Source: JAGVSR01 sp963708775 (lineage in GTDB: Bacteria; Pseudomonadota; Alphaproteobacteria; Rhizobiales; Hyphomicrobiaceae). From it: 64,000 bases of DNA. Positions 9,086 to 18,217 of the stretch are shown piece after piece (position 1 is the stretch's first letter; the number at the start of each line of letters is the position of its first letter). The DNA is taken from NCBI GenBank assembly GCA_963708775.1, contig CAVPTI010000004.1:43764-107763 (forward strand), read 5' to 3'. The translations under genes were made by a program, and so were the position numbers. The notes beneath the pieces are model-generated. The model saw only the letters and a program-made list of their open reading frames with translations. It was not told the origin of the DNA and searched no databases.

Positions 9086-9240
9086 CTGGTGGAGCGAAAT
9101 ACTTTCCCCGGCAAAGCCCAGTTCGCATGTGAGATCATCTGGCGAACAGTGAAACTGTACCATAGTATAGTTGTCTAGGTTGCAGTCCACGCGCGATCTA
9201 TGGTCAGGCCCCGCAGAGCGGCCACGGCATCGGAGGGAAC

Positions 9241-9747
9241 ATGTTGAAGGCGCTGGTCATCGACCCGGGCAAGTGCACCGGCTGCAAGCAATGCGAAATG
9301 GCATGCAGCTATGAAAACGAGGGCGAGTTCAACGTCGCCAAATCCCGAATCCGCGTCTTCGATTTCCACGAGCAGGGCAAAATGGTGCCCTACACCTGCA
9401 CCCAGTGCGCCGAAGCGTGGTGCCAGCAGGCTTGCCCAGTGAACGCGATCACCACCGATCCGCTCTCTCTCGTGAAAGTCGTCCACGAGAACCTCTGCGT
9501 CGGCTGCAAGGTCTGCACGATCGCCTGCCCCTTCGGCACCATCAATTACAACGCCTCCACCGGTAAGGTCATCAAGTGCGACTTGTGCCAGGGCAATCCC
9601 GCCTGCTCGGATGCGTGCCCAACCGGCGCGATCACATTCCAGGACATCGAGCAGACCGGCTTTGACAAGATGAAGGTGTGGGCCGCGCAGGCCGCAGCGG
9701 GCTCGCCCGACGCTCCGGGCGCCAAGGCACCCGTGGCCAAGCACTGA
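9241..9747 (+). CDS. aorA: Polyferredoxin subunit of aldehyde oxidoreductase complex (AorA-like)
   Basis: 168 aa with 16 cluster-type cysteines in four groups: CTGCKQCEMAC, CTQCAEAWCQQAC, CVGCKVCTIAC and CDLCQGNPACSDAC, each group followed by the proline-type context of 4Fe-4S ferredoxins. This layout matches the HycB/DmsB-like electron-transfer subunits that accompany tungsten aldehyde oxidoreductase in the AorABC complex known from Aromatoleum. Start ATG has gaggga upstream. It would carry electrons between AorB and the FAD subunit AorC encoded next. Confidence 0.85.
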   Translation: MLKALVIDPGKCTGCKQCEMACSYENEGEFNVAKSRIRVFDFHEQGKMVPYTCTQCAEAWCQQACPVNAITTDPLSLVKVVHENLCVGCKVCTIACPFGTINYNASTGKVIKCDLCQGNPACSDACPTGAITFQDIEQTGFDKMKVWAAQAAAGSPDAPGAKAPVAKH

Positions 9748-9860
9748 CACAGGCAAGCACCGCCTCTGCGGAGCGGATGTGCGCCAAGAGATTACGAAAA
9801 ACTCCGCGGAAGACATTGCAGCGCGCTTGAACCGCGCGTCAGCGATAAAGGGAGAGATCG

Positions 9861-11712
9861 ATGGGTTGGGCACGGAAAATCCTGCGGGTGAACCTCACCA
9901 CAGGCACCGTCAAAGTCGAACCGCTCAACATGGATTGGGCGTCGAAGTATCTCGGACAGCGGGGTCTCGCCACAAAGTATTTCGTCGAGGAAGTTGATCC
10001 CAAGGTCGATCCGCTCGGCCCCGACAACAAGATGATCATGGCAACCGGCCCGCTCACCGGCACCGCCGCCTCCACCGCCGGCCGCTATTCGGTCATCACC
10101 AAAGGCGCGCTCACCAACGCCATCGCCTGCTCCAACTCCGGCGGCTACTTCGGTGCCGAATTGAAGTTCGCCGGCTGGGACATGATCATTTTCGAGGGCA
10201 AGGCTCCCAAGCCCGTCTACGTGACGATTATTGATGACGTCTGCGAGATCCAGGACGCTTCCGACATCTGGGGCACCAGCGTCTGGCACACCGACGAGTG
10301 GATCAAGACCAAGCACCAAGACCCGATGATGCACATCTCGGCCATCGGCATCTCGGGTGAGAAGCAGGTCCTCTACTCCTGCATCGTCAACGATCTTCAT
10401 CGCGCTGCCGGCCGCTCCGGTGTCGGCGCCGTCATGGGCTCGAAGAACCTCAAGGCCGTCGCCGTTCGCGGCACGGGCGGCGTCAAGGTCAAGGACGGAC
10501 GCACGTTCCTCAAGGCCGCTGCCGCCGGCAAGAAAGTGCTGCAGGAAAACGCCGTCACCGGCGCCGGTCTGCCGACTTACGGCACGCAGGTTCTCATGAA
10601 CGTCATCAACGAGGCCGGCGCCATGCCGACCCGCAACCATCGTCAGGTGCAGTTCGAAGGCGCGCACGCGATTTCCGCCGAAGCGATGGCAACCCCGCGC
10701 AAATCCGACGGCCAACCGAACCTGCTCACCAACCAGGCCTGCTTCGGCTGCACCATCGCCTGTGGGCGTATCTCAAAAATCGACGAGAAGCACTTCACCA
10801 TCCAGAACAAGCCACAATACTGGAAAGCGTCAGGCGGCCTCGAATATGAAGCTGCCTGGGCGCTCGGGTCCAACACCGGCGTCGATGATCTCGAAACACT
10901 GACCTACGTGAACTTCGTCTGCAACGAGCAGGGCATGGACCCGATCTCGTTCGGCGCTACGGTCTCGGCCGCGATGGAGTTGTACGAGCTTGGCCTCATC
11001 ACCAAGGAACAGACCGGCGGCATCGACCTGAAGTTCGGTTCGGCGGAAGCTCTCGCCAAGTGCGTCGAACTCACCGGCAAAGGCGAAGGCTTCGGCGCGG
11101 AACTGGGTCTTGGCTCGTTGCGTCTATGCACCAAGTATGGTCGCCCGGACCTCTCCATGTCCGTAAAGGGCCAGGAATTCCCAGCCTACGACTCGCGCGG
11201 GATCCAGGGCATGGGCCTCACCTACGCCACGTCCAACCGCGGCGCCTGCCACCTGCGCTCCTACACGGTCTCGTCCGAAATCCTCGGCATCCCTGAGAAG
11301 ACCGACCCGCTGACCACCGACGGCAAGCCCGCCCTCGTCAAGGCCTTCCAGGATGCGACCGCCGCGGTCGACTCCACCGGCCTGTGCGTCTTCACCACCT
11401 TCGCATGGACGCTGAACGACATCGCACCCCAGGTCGATGCCGCCTGCGACGGCGCCAGCTGGACGCCCGAGTACATGATGGAAGTCGGCGAGCGGATCTG
11501 GAACATGGAGCGCGTCTTCAACAACCGCGCCGGCTTCACCGCACAAGGACGACAACCTGCCCCCGCGCCTCGTCTCGGAGCCGGCGGAGACAGGTCCAGC
11601 CAAGGGTCTCGTAAACGGCCTCGCCACGATGCTTCCCGAGTACTACCAGCTGCGCGGCTGGACCCAGGAAGGCATCCCGACCAACGAGACGCTGTCGCGC
11701 CTGTCGCTCTGA
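9861..11712 (+). CDS. aorB: Tungsten-containing aldehyde:ferredoxin oxidoreductase catalytic subunit, +1 frameshift near the 3' end
   Basis: Oxidises aldehydes to acids, or reduces acids, at a bis-pterin tungsten centre. The N-terminal domain begins WARKILRVNLTTGTVKVE; GRSGVGAVMGSKNLKA is the pterin-binding signature, and CFGCTIAC with a later Cys in STGLCVFT are 4Fe-4S ligands. At 11541 an extra g after FNNRAGFT shifts the frame. Beyond it the family C-terminus HKDDNLPPRLVSEPAETG ... NETLSRLSL continues to a stop at 11712. The total of 1852 nt is 3n+1, giving 616 aa when corrected. Without correction an unrelated tail runs to 11822 and overlaps aorC. RBS agggaga is 8 bp before ATG. Confidence 0.9.
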
Positions 11713-11726
11713 TAAGAATGCACTGC

Positions 11727-11753
11727 GGGCGGGTTCGATCATTGGACCCGCCC
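11727..11753 (+). promoter_or_regulatory. Intercistronic hairpin between aorB and aorC
   Basis: Inverted repeat GGGCGGGT - 11 nt - ACCCGCCC starting 14 bp after the aorB stop, with no T-tract. It could act as a processing or stability element that separates the long aorB message from aorC. Confidence 0.4.
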
Positions 11754-11809
11754 AGCGCATCCTGCCGTCCTTGGAACGCGTCCACCACGCCACCCGTGAG
11801 GCCTGCCCC

Positions 11810-13120
11810 ATGCATTACGTGATCCTCGGAGCCGGTCCCGCCGGTGTGACGGCGGCGGAAACCATCCGCCAGAAAGACCGCAACGGCCGCATCACGCTGA
11901 TCGGTGGGGAGCCGGAACCGCCGTACTCGCGCATGGCGATCCCCTACCTCCTCCACGGCAACATCGAGGAGCGGGGCACCTATCTCCGCCAGAAGGCCGA
12001 CCACTACGACAGCCTCTGCATCGAGTACCGCCACGGCCGCGCCGGCGGCATCGACAGCCGCCGCAAGGAACTCTATCTGTCCGGCGGCGATCCGGTCGCC
12101 TACGATAAGCTGCTCATCGCCACCGGCGCCTCGCCCGTCATCCCGAAAATGTCCGGCTCCAATCTCGAAGGCGTCGTCAACTGCTGGACGCTGGCCGATG
12201 CCCGCGCCATCCTGAAGCGCGCTGACAAAGGTGCACCTGTCGTGCTCGTCGGTGCCGGCTTCATCGGCTCCATCGTTCTGGAAGCGCTCTACCAGCGCGG
12301 CTGCGATTTGACCGTAGTCGAGATCGCCCCCCGCATGGTCGCCCGCATGATGGACGACACCGCCGGCGGCATGCTCGCCCGCTGGTGCCGCGAGAAGGGT
12401 GTGAAGGTCCACACCGGCACCAAGGTCAACTCCATTCGCCAGACCGGCTCCAACGGCGGCGCAACGCTCGCAGTCGATCTTTCGAGCGGTGAGGCAATCC
12501 CGGCCCAACTCGTCGTGCTCGCAGCCGGCGTCAAATCAAACACCGGCTTTCTTGTCGGCTCCGGCGTCAAAGTGAACTGGGGCATCCAGGTCAACCCGTT
12601 CCTCGAAACGTCCGCGCCAGACGTCTTCGCCGCCGGCGATTGCTGTGAAGCCATCGACATCTCCACCGGCAAGCCCGACATGCTCGCCATTCAGCCCGTC
12701 GCCGTCGAACACGGCCGCCTCGCCGGCCTTAACATGTCCGGCACGAAGACGCCCCACCGCGGCTCGCTCAACATGAACGTGCTCGATACGATGGGGCTGA
12801 TCTCCTCGTCGTTCGGTCTCTGGCAGGGCAAGCCCGAAGGCCAGACCGCCAAGCTGATCGACGAGACCAACTTCAAGTATCTGAAACTCAACTTCGAAGG
12901 CGACCGCCTGATCGGCGCCCAGAGCGTCGGCCTCACGGACCACGTCGGTATGCTGCGCGGCCTGATCCAGACCGGCTTCCGTCTCGGTGGATGGAAGGAA
13001 AAGCTTGTCGCAAGCCCAGAGCGTCTGCGTGAAGCCTACATCGCCGTCGCCCAAGGTGCGCCCATCGGCGGCCCGACCGGACCGCACGTGAACACCCCGA
13101 TTGCCAAGGCCGCCGCCTGA
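11810..13120 (+). CDS. aorC: FAD-dependent NAD(P) oxidoreductase subunit of the aldehyde oxidoreductase complex (AorC-like)
   Basis: 436 aa pyridine-nucleotide disulfide oxidoreductase fold. The FAD site GAGPAGVTAAE is at residues 7-17, the NAD site VLVGAGFIGSIVLEAL is near residue 146, and the second FAD motif APDVFAAGDCCEA near 270. No redox-active CxxxxC is present, as in the NADH-dependent reductases of this superfamily. Placed after aorAB, it fits the subunit that lets tungsten aldehyde oxidoreductase use NAD+. ATG 11810 was chosen because it opens directly on the FAD motif. Confidence 0.85.
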   Translation: MHYVILGAGPAGVTAAETIRQKDRNGRITLIGGEPEPPYSRMAIPYLLHGNIEERGTYLRQKADHYDSLCIEYRHGRAGGIDSRRKELYLSGGDPVAYDKLLIATGASPVIPKMSGSNLEGVVNCWTLADARAILKRADKGAPVVLVGAGFIGSIVLEALYQRGCDLTVVEIAPRMVARMMDDTAGGMLARWCREKGVKVHTGTKVNSIRQTGSNGGATLAVDLSSGEAIPAQLVVLAAGVKSNTGFLVGSGVKVNWGIQVNPFLETSAPDVFAAGDCCEAIDISTGKPDMLAIQPVAVEHGRLAGLNMSGTKTPHRGSLNMNVLDTMGLISSSFGLWQGKPEGQTAKLIDETNFKYLKLNFEGDRLIGAQSVGLTDHVGMLRGLIQTGFRLGGWKEKLVASPERLREAYIAVAQGAPIGGPTGPHVNTPIAKAAA

Positions 13121-13135
13121 CGGCATACGGTCCCT

Positions 13136-13387
13136 ATGAAAGTCACACTGAAACTTTTCGCCTCACTTGGCGCGTTCCTGCCCGAAGGATCGGAGCGCAA
13201 CATGATCGACCTCGAAGTGCCCGAAGGCACGACCATTCGCGCCCTTCTTGATCACCATAACGTGCCTCCGCAGTCCTGCCACCTCGTGCTTCTCAACGGC
13301 GTGTTTCAGCCAGTCGGCGTGCGCTCGCACGTGGCACTGAAGTCTGGAGACGCACTAGCGGTCTGGCCTCCGGTTGCAGGAGGATGA
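13136..13387 (+). CDS. aorD: MoaD/ThiS-like small sulfur-carrier protein
   Basis: 83 aa, beta-grasp fold inferred from KVTLKLFASLGAFLPEG at the start and the ubiquitin-like C-terminus PPVAGG. Such proteins carry thiocarboxylate sulfur to the pterin of Mo/W cofactor. Fifteen bases after aorC; the stop overlaps the start of the next gene. Being in this operon rather than beside moaE suggests a copy dedicated to the tungsten cofactor, as reported for aor operons. Confidence 0.85.
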   Translation: MKVTLKLFASLGAFLPEGSERNMIDLEVPEGTTIRALLDHHNVPPQSCHLVLLNGVFQPVGVRSHVALKSGDALAVWPPVAGG

Positions 13388-13683
13388 CGAGCGGGCCGTT
13401 CGTTCCGGACTTCGTCGAAAAAACGATGTCCGCAACTCCGTCCGAATTCCATCGCAGCATGGCCGTGCTCGATGCCTCGCTGACACCCGCGCTTTCTCAT
13501 ACGCTCGAATGCAAAAGCGGCAGGATCACCGTGACCTACGATGCCCTCCCCAGCGTCACGCTCGGAACGCTCCTCGCGTTGCCGCGTGCCCGCGTCACCG
13601 TGCGTTTTGTCGGAGTGCCATCAGCCGACCGGGCGGATTTCATGAGCCGCTTCGATCTCGCCTTCCAGCGCGGCGGCGGCTGA
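13384..13683 (+). CDS. Unknown small protein translationally coupled to the MoaD-like gene
   Basis: 99 aa beginning MTSGPFVPDFVEKTMSATP. No family is recognised. The ATG overlaps the aorD stop (ATGA), the classical arrangement for translational coupling. No signal peptide, membrane segment or cysteine pair (only one Cys) is visible. Position suggests an accessory function in aldehyde oxidoreductase assembly, but this is inference only. Confidence 0.75.
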   Translation: MTSGPFVPDFVEKTMSATPSEFHRSMAVLDASLTPALSHTLECKSGRITVTYDALPSVTLGTLLALPRARVTVRFVGVPSADRADFMSRFDLAFQRGGG

Positions 13684-13758
13684 CACCACAATGCACTTTC
13701 CCCGCTGCCAAATGCGTGTAGATTTATCCGGCGACCTTAACAGACGAGAGGATCGGCA

Positions 13759-14214
13759 GTGTCCGATATCGCCCTAGAAGCGACGCCACCTCGCAAGCCC
13801 TCAACTGCATCGAGCACCGGCTCTGCGGAAAAGCCCAAAAAGAAGACGGCCAAGGCCGGCTCCAGCATCAAACTCCAGATCGACTTTCCCGGCGGCGTGC
13901 GCCTGGGGCCGGGCAAGGTCGCACTTCTCGAGGCGATCGATAGCGCAGGTTCATTGAGCCGCGCCGCCGCTGAGATCGGCATGTCCTATCGCCGCGCCTG
14001 GCTCTTCATGCAGCAGATCAATCAAGCCTTTGACCAGGCCGCCGTCTCCACGCCGGAACATGGCCACGGTGGAGGGCCAGCAAAGCTCACGGACTTTGGC
14101 CGCGAACTCATCCGCCAGTATCGCAGCATCGAGAAAAAGGCGATCACATCCGGGGGCGAGATCCTCGCGTGGCTCGATGAACATCACACTGGCAAAAACG
14201 AGCCACGCAGCTGA
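13759..14214 (+). CDS. ModE-type winged helix DNA-binding protein, no metal-binding domain
   Basis: 151 aa. A basic, low-complexity N-terminus (PKKKTAKAG) precedes a ModE N-terminal helix-turn-helix: LGPGKVALLEAIDSAGSLSRAAAEIGMSYRRAWLF, with the characteristic SYRRAW segment. No MOP/TOBE molybdate-binding domain follows, so this is the short single-domain form. GTG start at 13759, preceded by gagagga. Lies 75 bp after the aor genes in the same direction and probably controls the tup or aor genes. Confidence 0.85.
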   Translation: MSDIALEATPPRKPSTASSTGSAEKPKKKTAKAGSSIKLQIDFPGGVRLGPGKVALLEAIDSAGSLSRAAAEIGMSYRRAWLFMQQINQAFDQAAVSTPEHGHGGGPAKLTDFGRELIRQYRSIEKKAITSGGEILAWLDEHHTGKNEPRS

Positions 14215-14225
14215 GCTGAGCGGCG

Positions 14226-14576
14226 CTAGAGCAATTCAATTCCGAATCGGCGCACGACAAACGCGAATGCCGCAAAACTGGCGATCGTCACGACGATGCT
14301 CGCCCCCATTGTCGGCCAGAAGCCGATTCGCGGCAGCAGATAGGGAAACAGCAGAAACATCGGCAGGGTTGGGACCACGTACCAGAACGTATACCAGGCA
14401 TGGTTTGCGATCTTGCTCTCGCCCTGCCCCTCCACCCACAGCCAGACCAACGTCAGCACGGTCACCATCGGCAACGCGGCGATCAGGCCACCCAATTTAT
14501 CGCTGCGCTTAGCCGCTTCCGAGATCAGCACGACCAGAAATGCCGTCACGGCATATTTCGTGATGATCCAGCCCAT
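14226..14576 (-). CDS. DUF3147-like inner membrane protein
   Basis: 116 aa from ATG 14576 (MGWIITKYAVTAFLVVLISE). Four hydrophobic segments, with AKRSDKLGGLIAALPMVTVL in the first loop as in the DUF3147 family. The upstream in-frame extension (to 14729) crosses the promoter region of the next gene and is rejected. Convergent with the ModE-type gene, 11 bp apart. Function not known. Confidence 0.75.
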   Translation of the reverse strand: MGWIITKYAVTAFLVVLISEAAKRSDKLGGLIAALPMVTVLTLVWLWVEGQGESKIANHAWYTFWYVVPTLPMFLLFPYLLPRIGFWPTMGASIVVTIASFAAFAFVVRRFGIELL

Positions 14577-14678
14577 ACCCCGCCTCCTCTGCGACGATAG
14601 GTTCTCATCGGAAGTTCCGATTTGAACGGATGTGTACGCATCCCATCTGCCAATCACGATACTCGAGGAGACAGGCAG

Positions 14679-14906
14679 ATGAAATATTTGGCGATCGCAG
14701 CTCTTGCAACCCTTTCGGCAACCGCCCACACGTCAACTGTGGAAGCAGCAGGCTGGCGCTCATGCAAGGCAACTTCGGTGAACTGCACCAGCGCACAAAC
14801 CAAGGCCGTAAGGGTTCAGAATCAGCGCCGGGCAGCATTTCGCCATCGTGACGTCAACTCCATGCCCGCCCGGGATTGGTTTTACCGCCGGATGCTGGAT
14901 AACTGA
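14679..14906 (+). CDS. Small secreted protein, function unknown
   Basis: 75 aa with signal peptide MKYLAIAALATLSATAHTST. The mature part is basic and holds two cysteines (SCKATSVNC), possibly a disulfide. Good ribosome site cgaggag 9 bp before ATG. No family recognised. Confidence 0.6.
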   Translation: MKYLAIAALATLSATAHTSTVEAAGWRSCKATSVNCTSAQTKAVRVQNQRRAAFRHRDVNSMPARDWFYRRMLDN

Positions 14907-15058
14907 TCAAAACGCTGTGGGGGAGGCGCGCCAGCAGGCAACCCCCACCCGCGTGTTGCGTTCAAGTCCCATAGCCCTGACGTTCAATGGTCGAGCCGTT
15001 GCGTATCTCCTTTCGACTCGACCATCATTGATCCGTTGTCGGCTATGCGGAGGCTCAG

Positions 15059-15574
15059 ATGAAGTACTACGCGAAAGTCGTGAGAGTTCGCCTGGAAGTG
15101 GCGTGCGTCGAGATCGAGAGCGACGACATCCACACGGGTCAGGAAGCCGCCGACCGCGCTCTCGATGCGGCGACCGCGAACGACCTACCGTGGAAAATGC
15201 TTCCATACGACAGCGAAGCCTACGCTCCGCATGTTGAAATGCTCGTGTCCGATCCGGAATTGTCGGAAGCCGGCGAGACAGCCCAAGTCATACGGCGGTG
15301 GATGCGAAGCCCGGAATCCTCCGCCCAGGACCGCTATCTGATCCTTCATGCCGATCTCGAGACAGGCGAAGGCCGGACGATCCTACAGCCCTGGCTGTCT
15401 GAAGCCGCCGGACTCCCGCTCGCAGACCTTTGCGGAGAATGGATGGATGATCTGGCCGATTTGAGCGAACTCGCCGTGGAACCGCCGCGGCCATCTACCG
15501 GATCGGCGACGATCATTCCCTTTCCCCGTCCATCTCCGCGCGTGGACGACAGCAGCGGATCGTCCCTCAGCTAA
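15059..15574 (+). CDS. Hypothetical acidic protein
   Basis: 171 aa starting MKYYAKVVRVRLEVACVEIE. No signal peptide or membrane segment; overall acidic, with a proline-rich tail (IIPFPRPSPR). The ATG is preceded by cggaggc. No recognised domain; stands alone between the secreted protein and the glf gene. Confidence 0.65.
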   Translation: MKYYAKVVRVRLEVACVEIESDDIHTGQEAADRALDAATANDLPWKMLPYDSEAYAPHVEMLVSDPELSEAGETAQVIRRWMRSPESSAQDRYLILHADLETGEGRTILQPWLSEAAGLPLADLCGEWMDDLADLSELAVEPPRPSTGSATIIPFPRPSPRVDDSSGSSLS

Positions 15575-15625
15575 TTGATGAGAAAACCGACGGCATCCGC
15601 GGATGCCAAGGTTGGTGTGTTTGGA

Positions 15626-16798
15626 TCAGCCGGCCGACTCGGCTGATTCAGCGCCCGGGCGAATGCTCGATTTGCGCGAGACTGTCGGATCGCTCACGGC
15701 AACAGGAACCTTCCTTTCGATCTCCTCGAAGGTTGCCAGCGCCTGACCGACGACTTGATCCATATTGTAGTAGCGATAGGTCGCCAACCGCCCGACGAAC
15801 CACACGTCGTCCACTGCGCGCGCTAAGTCTTCATAGAGCTTGTAAAGCGCCTGATTCTCGGCACGCGGCACCGGATAATAAGGATCGCCTTTGTCAGTCG
15901 GGTACTCATACGTTAGCGCCGTCCAAGGGTGATGCTGTCCCGTCAGATACTTGTATTCGGTAATGCGCGTGTAATCGCGATCGAGCGGGTAATTGACCAC
16001 ACCCACCGGCTGGAACTGCGACTGTCGCTTTGTCATGTGCTCGAACCGCAATGACCGATACGGCAGCCGACCGAAGCGATACGAGAAGTACTCATCGATC
16101 GGTCCCGTGAAGATCACCCGCCGATGCGGAATAACGGCGCGGACCTCGCGGTAATCGGCCTGCAGCAGAACCTGGATCTTGCGATGCTGAAGCATGCGGC
16201 GGAACATCGCCGTATATCCGTGCTTTGGCATTGCCTGGAATCGATCCGTGAAATACCGGTCGTCGCGATTTGTCCGCACAGGAACCCGCGAGGTCACAGC
16301 CTTATCGAGTTGCGACGGATCAAGACCCCACTGCTTGCGCGTATAGCCGCGAAAGAATTTCTCATAAAGATCGCGACCTACGCGGGCGACAACCACATCC
16401 TCCGAGGTTCGGATAGGATCAATCGCTTCAGCCCGAGCCTGAAAAAAGGCTTCGAGCTCATCGCTGGTCAGCGCCAGTCCATAGAGCTTGTTCACCGTGT
16501 CGAGGTTGATCGGGACAGGCAGGAGCTGCCCGTTGATATCGGCCAGCACGCGGTGCTCGTATGGCCGCCACTCGGTAAAACGGCTGAGATACGAGAAGAT
16601 ACGTTGCGCATTGGTATGAAAAATATGCGGACCATACCGATGCACGAGGAGGCCATCTTCGTTGTAATAATCGAACGCATTGCCTCCGACGTGATCCCGC
16701 CGGTCAATAATGAGAACCCGTTCTCCGCGTTCATTTGCGATCCGCTCGGCCAGCACACTCCCCGCGAATCCGGCCCCGACGATCAGCCAATCAAACAT
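15626..16798 (-). CDS. glf: UDP-galactopyranose mutase
   Basis: 390 aa. Flavoenzyme converting UDP-galactopyranose to UDP-galactofuranose for cell-surface glycans. N-terminal FAD site WLIVGAGFAGSVLAERIA, then the family block GNAFDYYNEDGLLVHRYGPHIFHTN and the RFEHMTKRQ/ Y...TEYKYLTGQ active-site region. It overlaps the glycosyltransferase by 8 bp, so the two are co-transcribed and translationally coupled. Confidence 0.95.
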   Translation of the reverse strand: MFDWLIVGAGFAGSVLAERIANERGERVLIIDRRDHVGGNAFDYYNEDGLLVHRYGPHIFHTNAQRIFSYLSRFTEWRPYEHRVLADINGQLLPVPINLDTVNKLYGLALTSDELEAFFQARAEAIDPIRTSEDVVVARVGRDLYEKFFRGYTRKQWGLDPSQLDKAVTSRVPVRTNRDDRYFTDRFQAMPKHGYTAMFRRMLQHRKIQVLLQADYREVRAVIPHRRVIFTGPIDEYFSYRFGRLPYRSLRFEHMTKRQSQFQPVGVVNYPLDRDYTRITEYKYLTGQHHPWTALTYEYPTDKGDPYYPVPRAENQALYKLYEDLARAVDDVWFVGRLATYRYYNMDQVVGQALATFEEIERKVPVAVSDPTVSRKSSIRPGAESAESAG

Positions 16799-18006
16799 TG
16801 TCGGCTTCGGCGCTGTTGGGCGCGCCGTCCTCCAGACGCGGAGACAGTTCCTGCCAGCGTAGCCGCCAGCTGACTTCCTGGTTCATCAGAGTCGCCATCC
16901 TTCGCCACGTGTCATTCCAGGAGAGCTTTGCGAGGCGGCGATCGACATTAGCCAACCAGGGTGTTCGTGGCGCGCTCAGAACACCCTCGAGTTTTTCAAC
17001 AAAGCCGTCCGCATCATGGCTGATTGACACCAGGCCCTCATCACCCCAGTCGCGAACCACATCACGCACCGGCGTGGAGACGACCGGAAGACCGGCGGCC
17101 AGAAACTCCGGTGTCTTGGTCGGACTGATAAACCGCGTTGCTGCATTGATTGCGAACGGCATGAACCCCACGTCCCAATGCGCGAGATACTGCGGCAGCT
17201 CCTGATAGTTCTTGCAGCCGAGCCAATGGATGTTTGCGCGCCGCGGCAACGCAGCCTCGTCGATTTTTACGACGGGCCCAATAAGGACAAACTGCCATTC
17301 CGGCCTGAGGTCTGCGACAGCGGCAGTGAGTTCGATATCGAAGCGCTCGTCGAGTACGCCGAAAAATCCGATCCGCGGCCCTGTTAAGCCTGCCTGATCG
17401 GACGGATCCGCAAAGCCGGAACCTCGCGCCTGCGCAAAATGCTCTTTATCGACGCTACTCGGAAATAGATGAACATTGGGATGCCGAGAACGCTTTGCTT
17501 CATAGAGCGCGCGCCCGCCAGTGAAGACGAGATCGGCCAAGGCGAACAATCGGCGCTCGCAAGCTGCCAGCTCCGGAGAGGCGCCCTTGAAGGCACTTAG
17601 TTCGTCCATGCAATCGTAAACGCAAAGATCCGGCTCACGATGAAGGGAAAAGTTCACCGCGCAAGGCGTGTAGTACCAGAATGCCGTGACGGCGCCTCGA
17701 TGTGCAGCTAGCACTTCGTCCAGAATGAACTTCTGAGCATCGGTCGCCTGATGCCCCGTGGCGCCTTCCGGTAAAACGGGCACCACGACCGTTACACCTG
17801 GAGCGCCTTCCGAAAACTCGTAGCGGACTTTACTCGCCCCTCGCTCGTAGATGGGCTCTTCGAAGAAATACACGGTCCACTGCCGGGCAGCGCGTGTCAT
17901 GAGGTGCTGCGGCCGCTGGTAAACGAAGCGCCATCTCAGATGTGAAAAGCAAATCAGTACGGGCTTCTCATTGCCTTGCTTTTCGACAAATGGAACTTTG
18001 ACTCAT
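16791..18006 (-). CDS. Family 1 type glycosyltransferase; start probably disturbed by a frameshift
   Basis: The open frame from ATG 17900 gives 369 aa with LFPSSVDKEHF, the GFFGVLDERFDIEL start of the C-terminal Rossmann fold and PTKTPEFLAAGLPVVSTPV, the sugar-nucleotide-binding motif. The same frame reads on upstream through KPVLICFSHLRWRFVYQRPQ, a conserved N-terminus in this family, but has no ATG, GTG or TTG before a stop. An ATG at 18006 (MSQSSI) is in the neighbouring frame; 1216 nt is 3n+1. So one extra base near 17985 probably hides the true ~404-aa protein. Likely transfers sugar to a surface polysaccharide with the adjacent Glf. Confidence 0.82.
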
Positions 18007-18217
18007 CTCAGTGTGCACTCGGCATATGGAAGGTTACCCGAATAACCGCAAGCTTCACAAAAGGTTCCCACGCGGAAGGACTGGTACCGGCGCCCGCTGA
18101 AACTCACGGACAAGCCTGAGCAAAGTGACTGGTCAGACCTGTGCGGAATGCGCCAGATATGTAAAACAAGTCACCACTCCGGACAGCGATAGGCCGGAGA
18201 CGACGAGAGGATCTCCC

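Noticed and set aside
9792..10715. 307-aa open frame antisense to aorB
   Set aside because: Antisense to confirmed AOR sequence; Asp/Val-rich composition typical of shadow frames.
11261..12508. 415-aa open frame antisense to aorB/aorC
   Set aside because: Covers two confirmed genes on the other strand.
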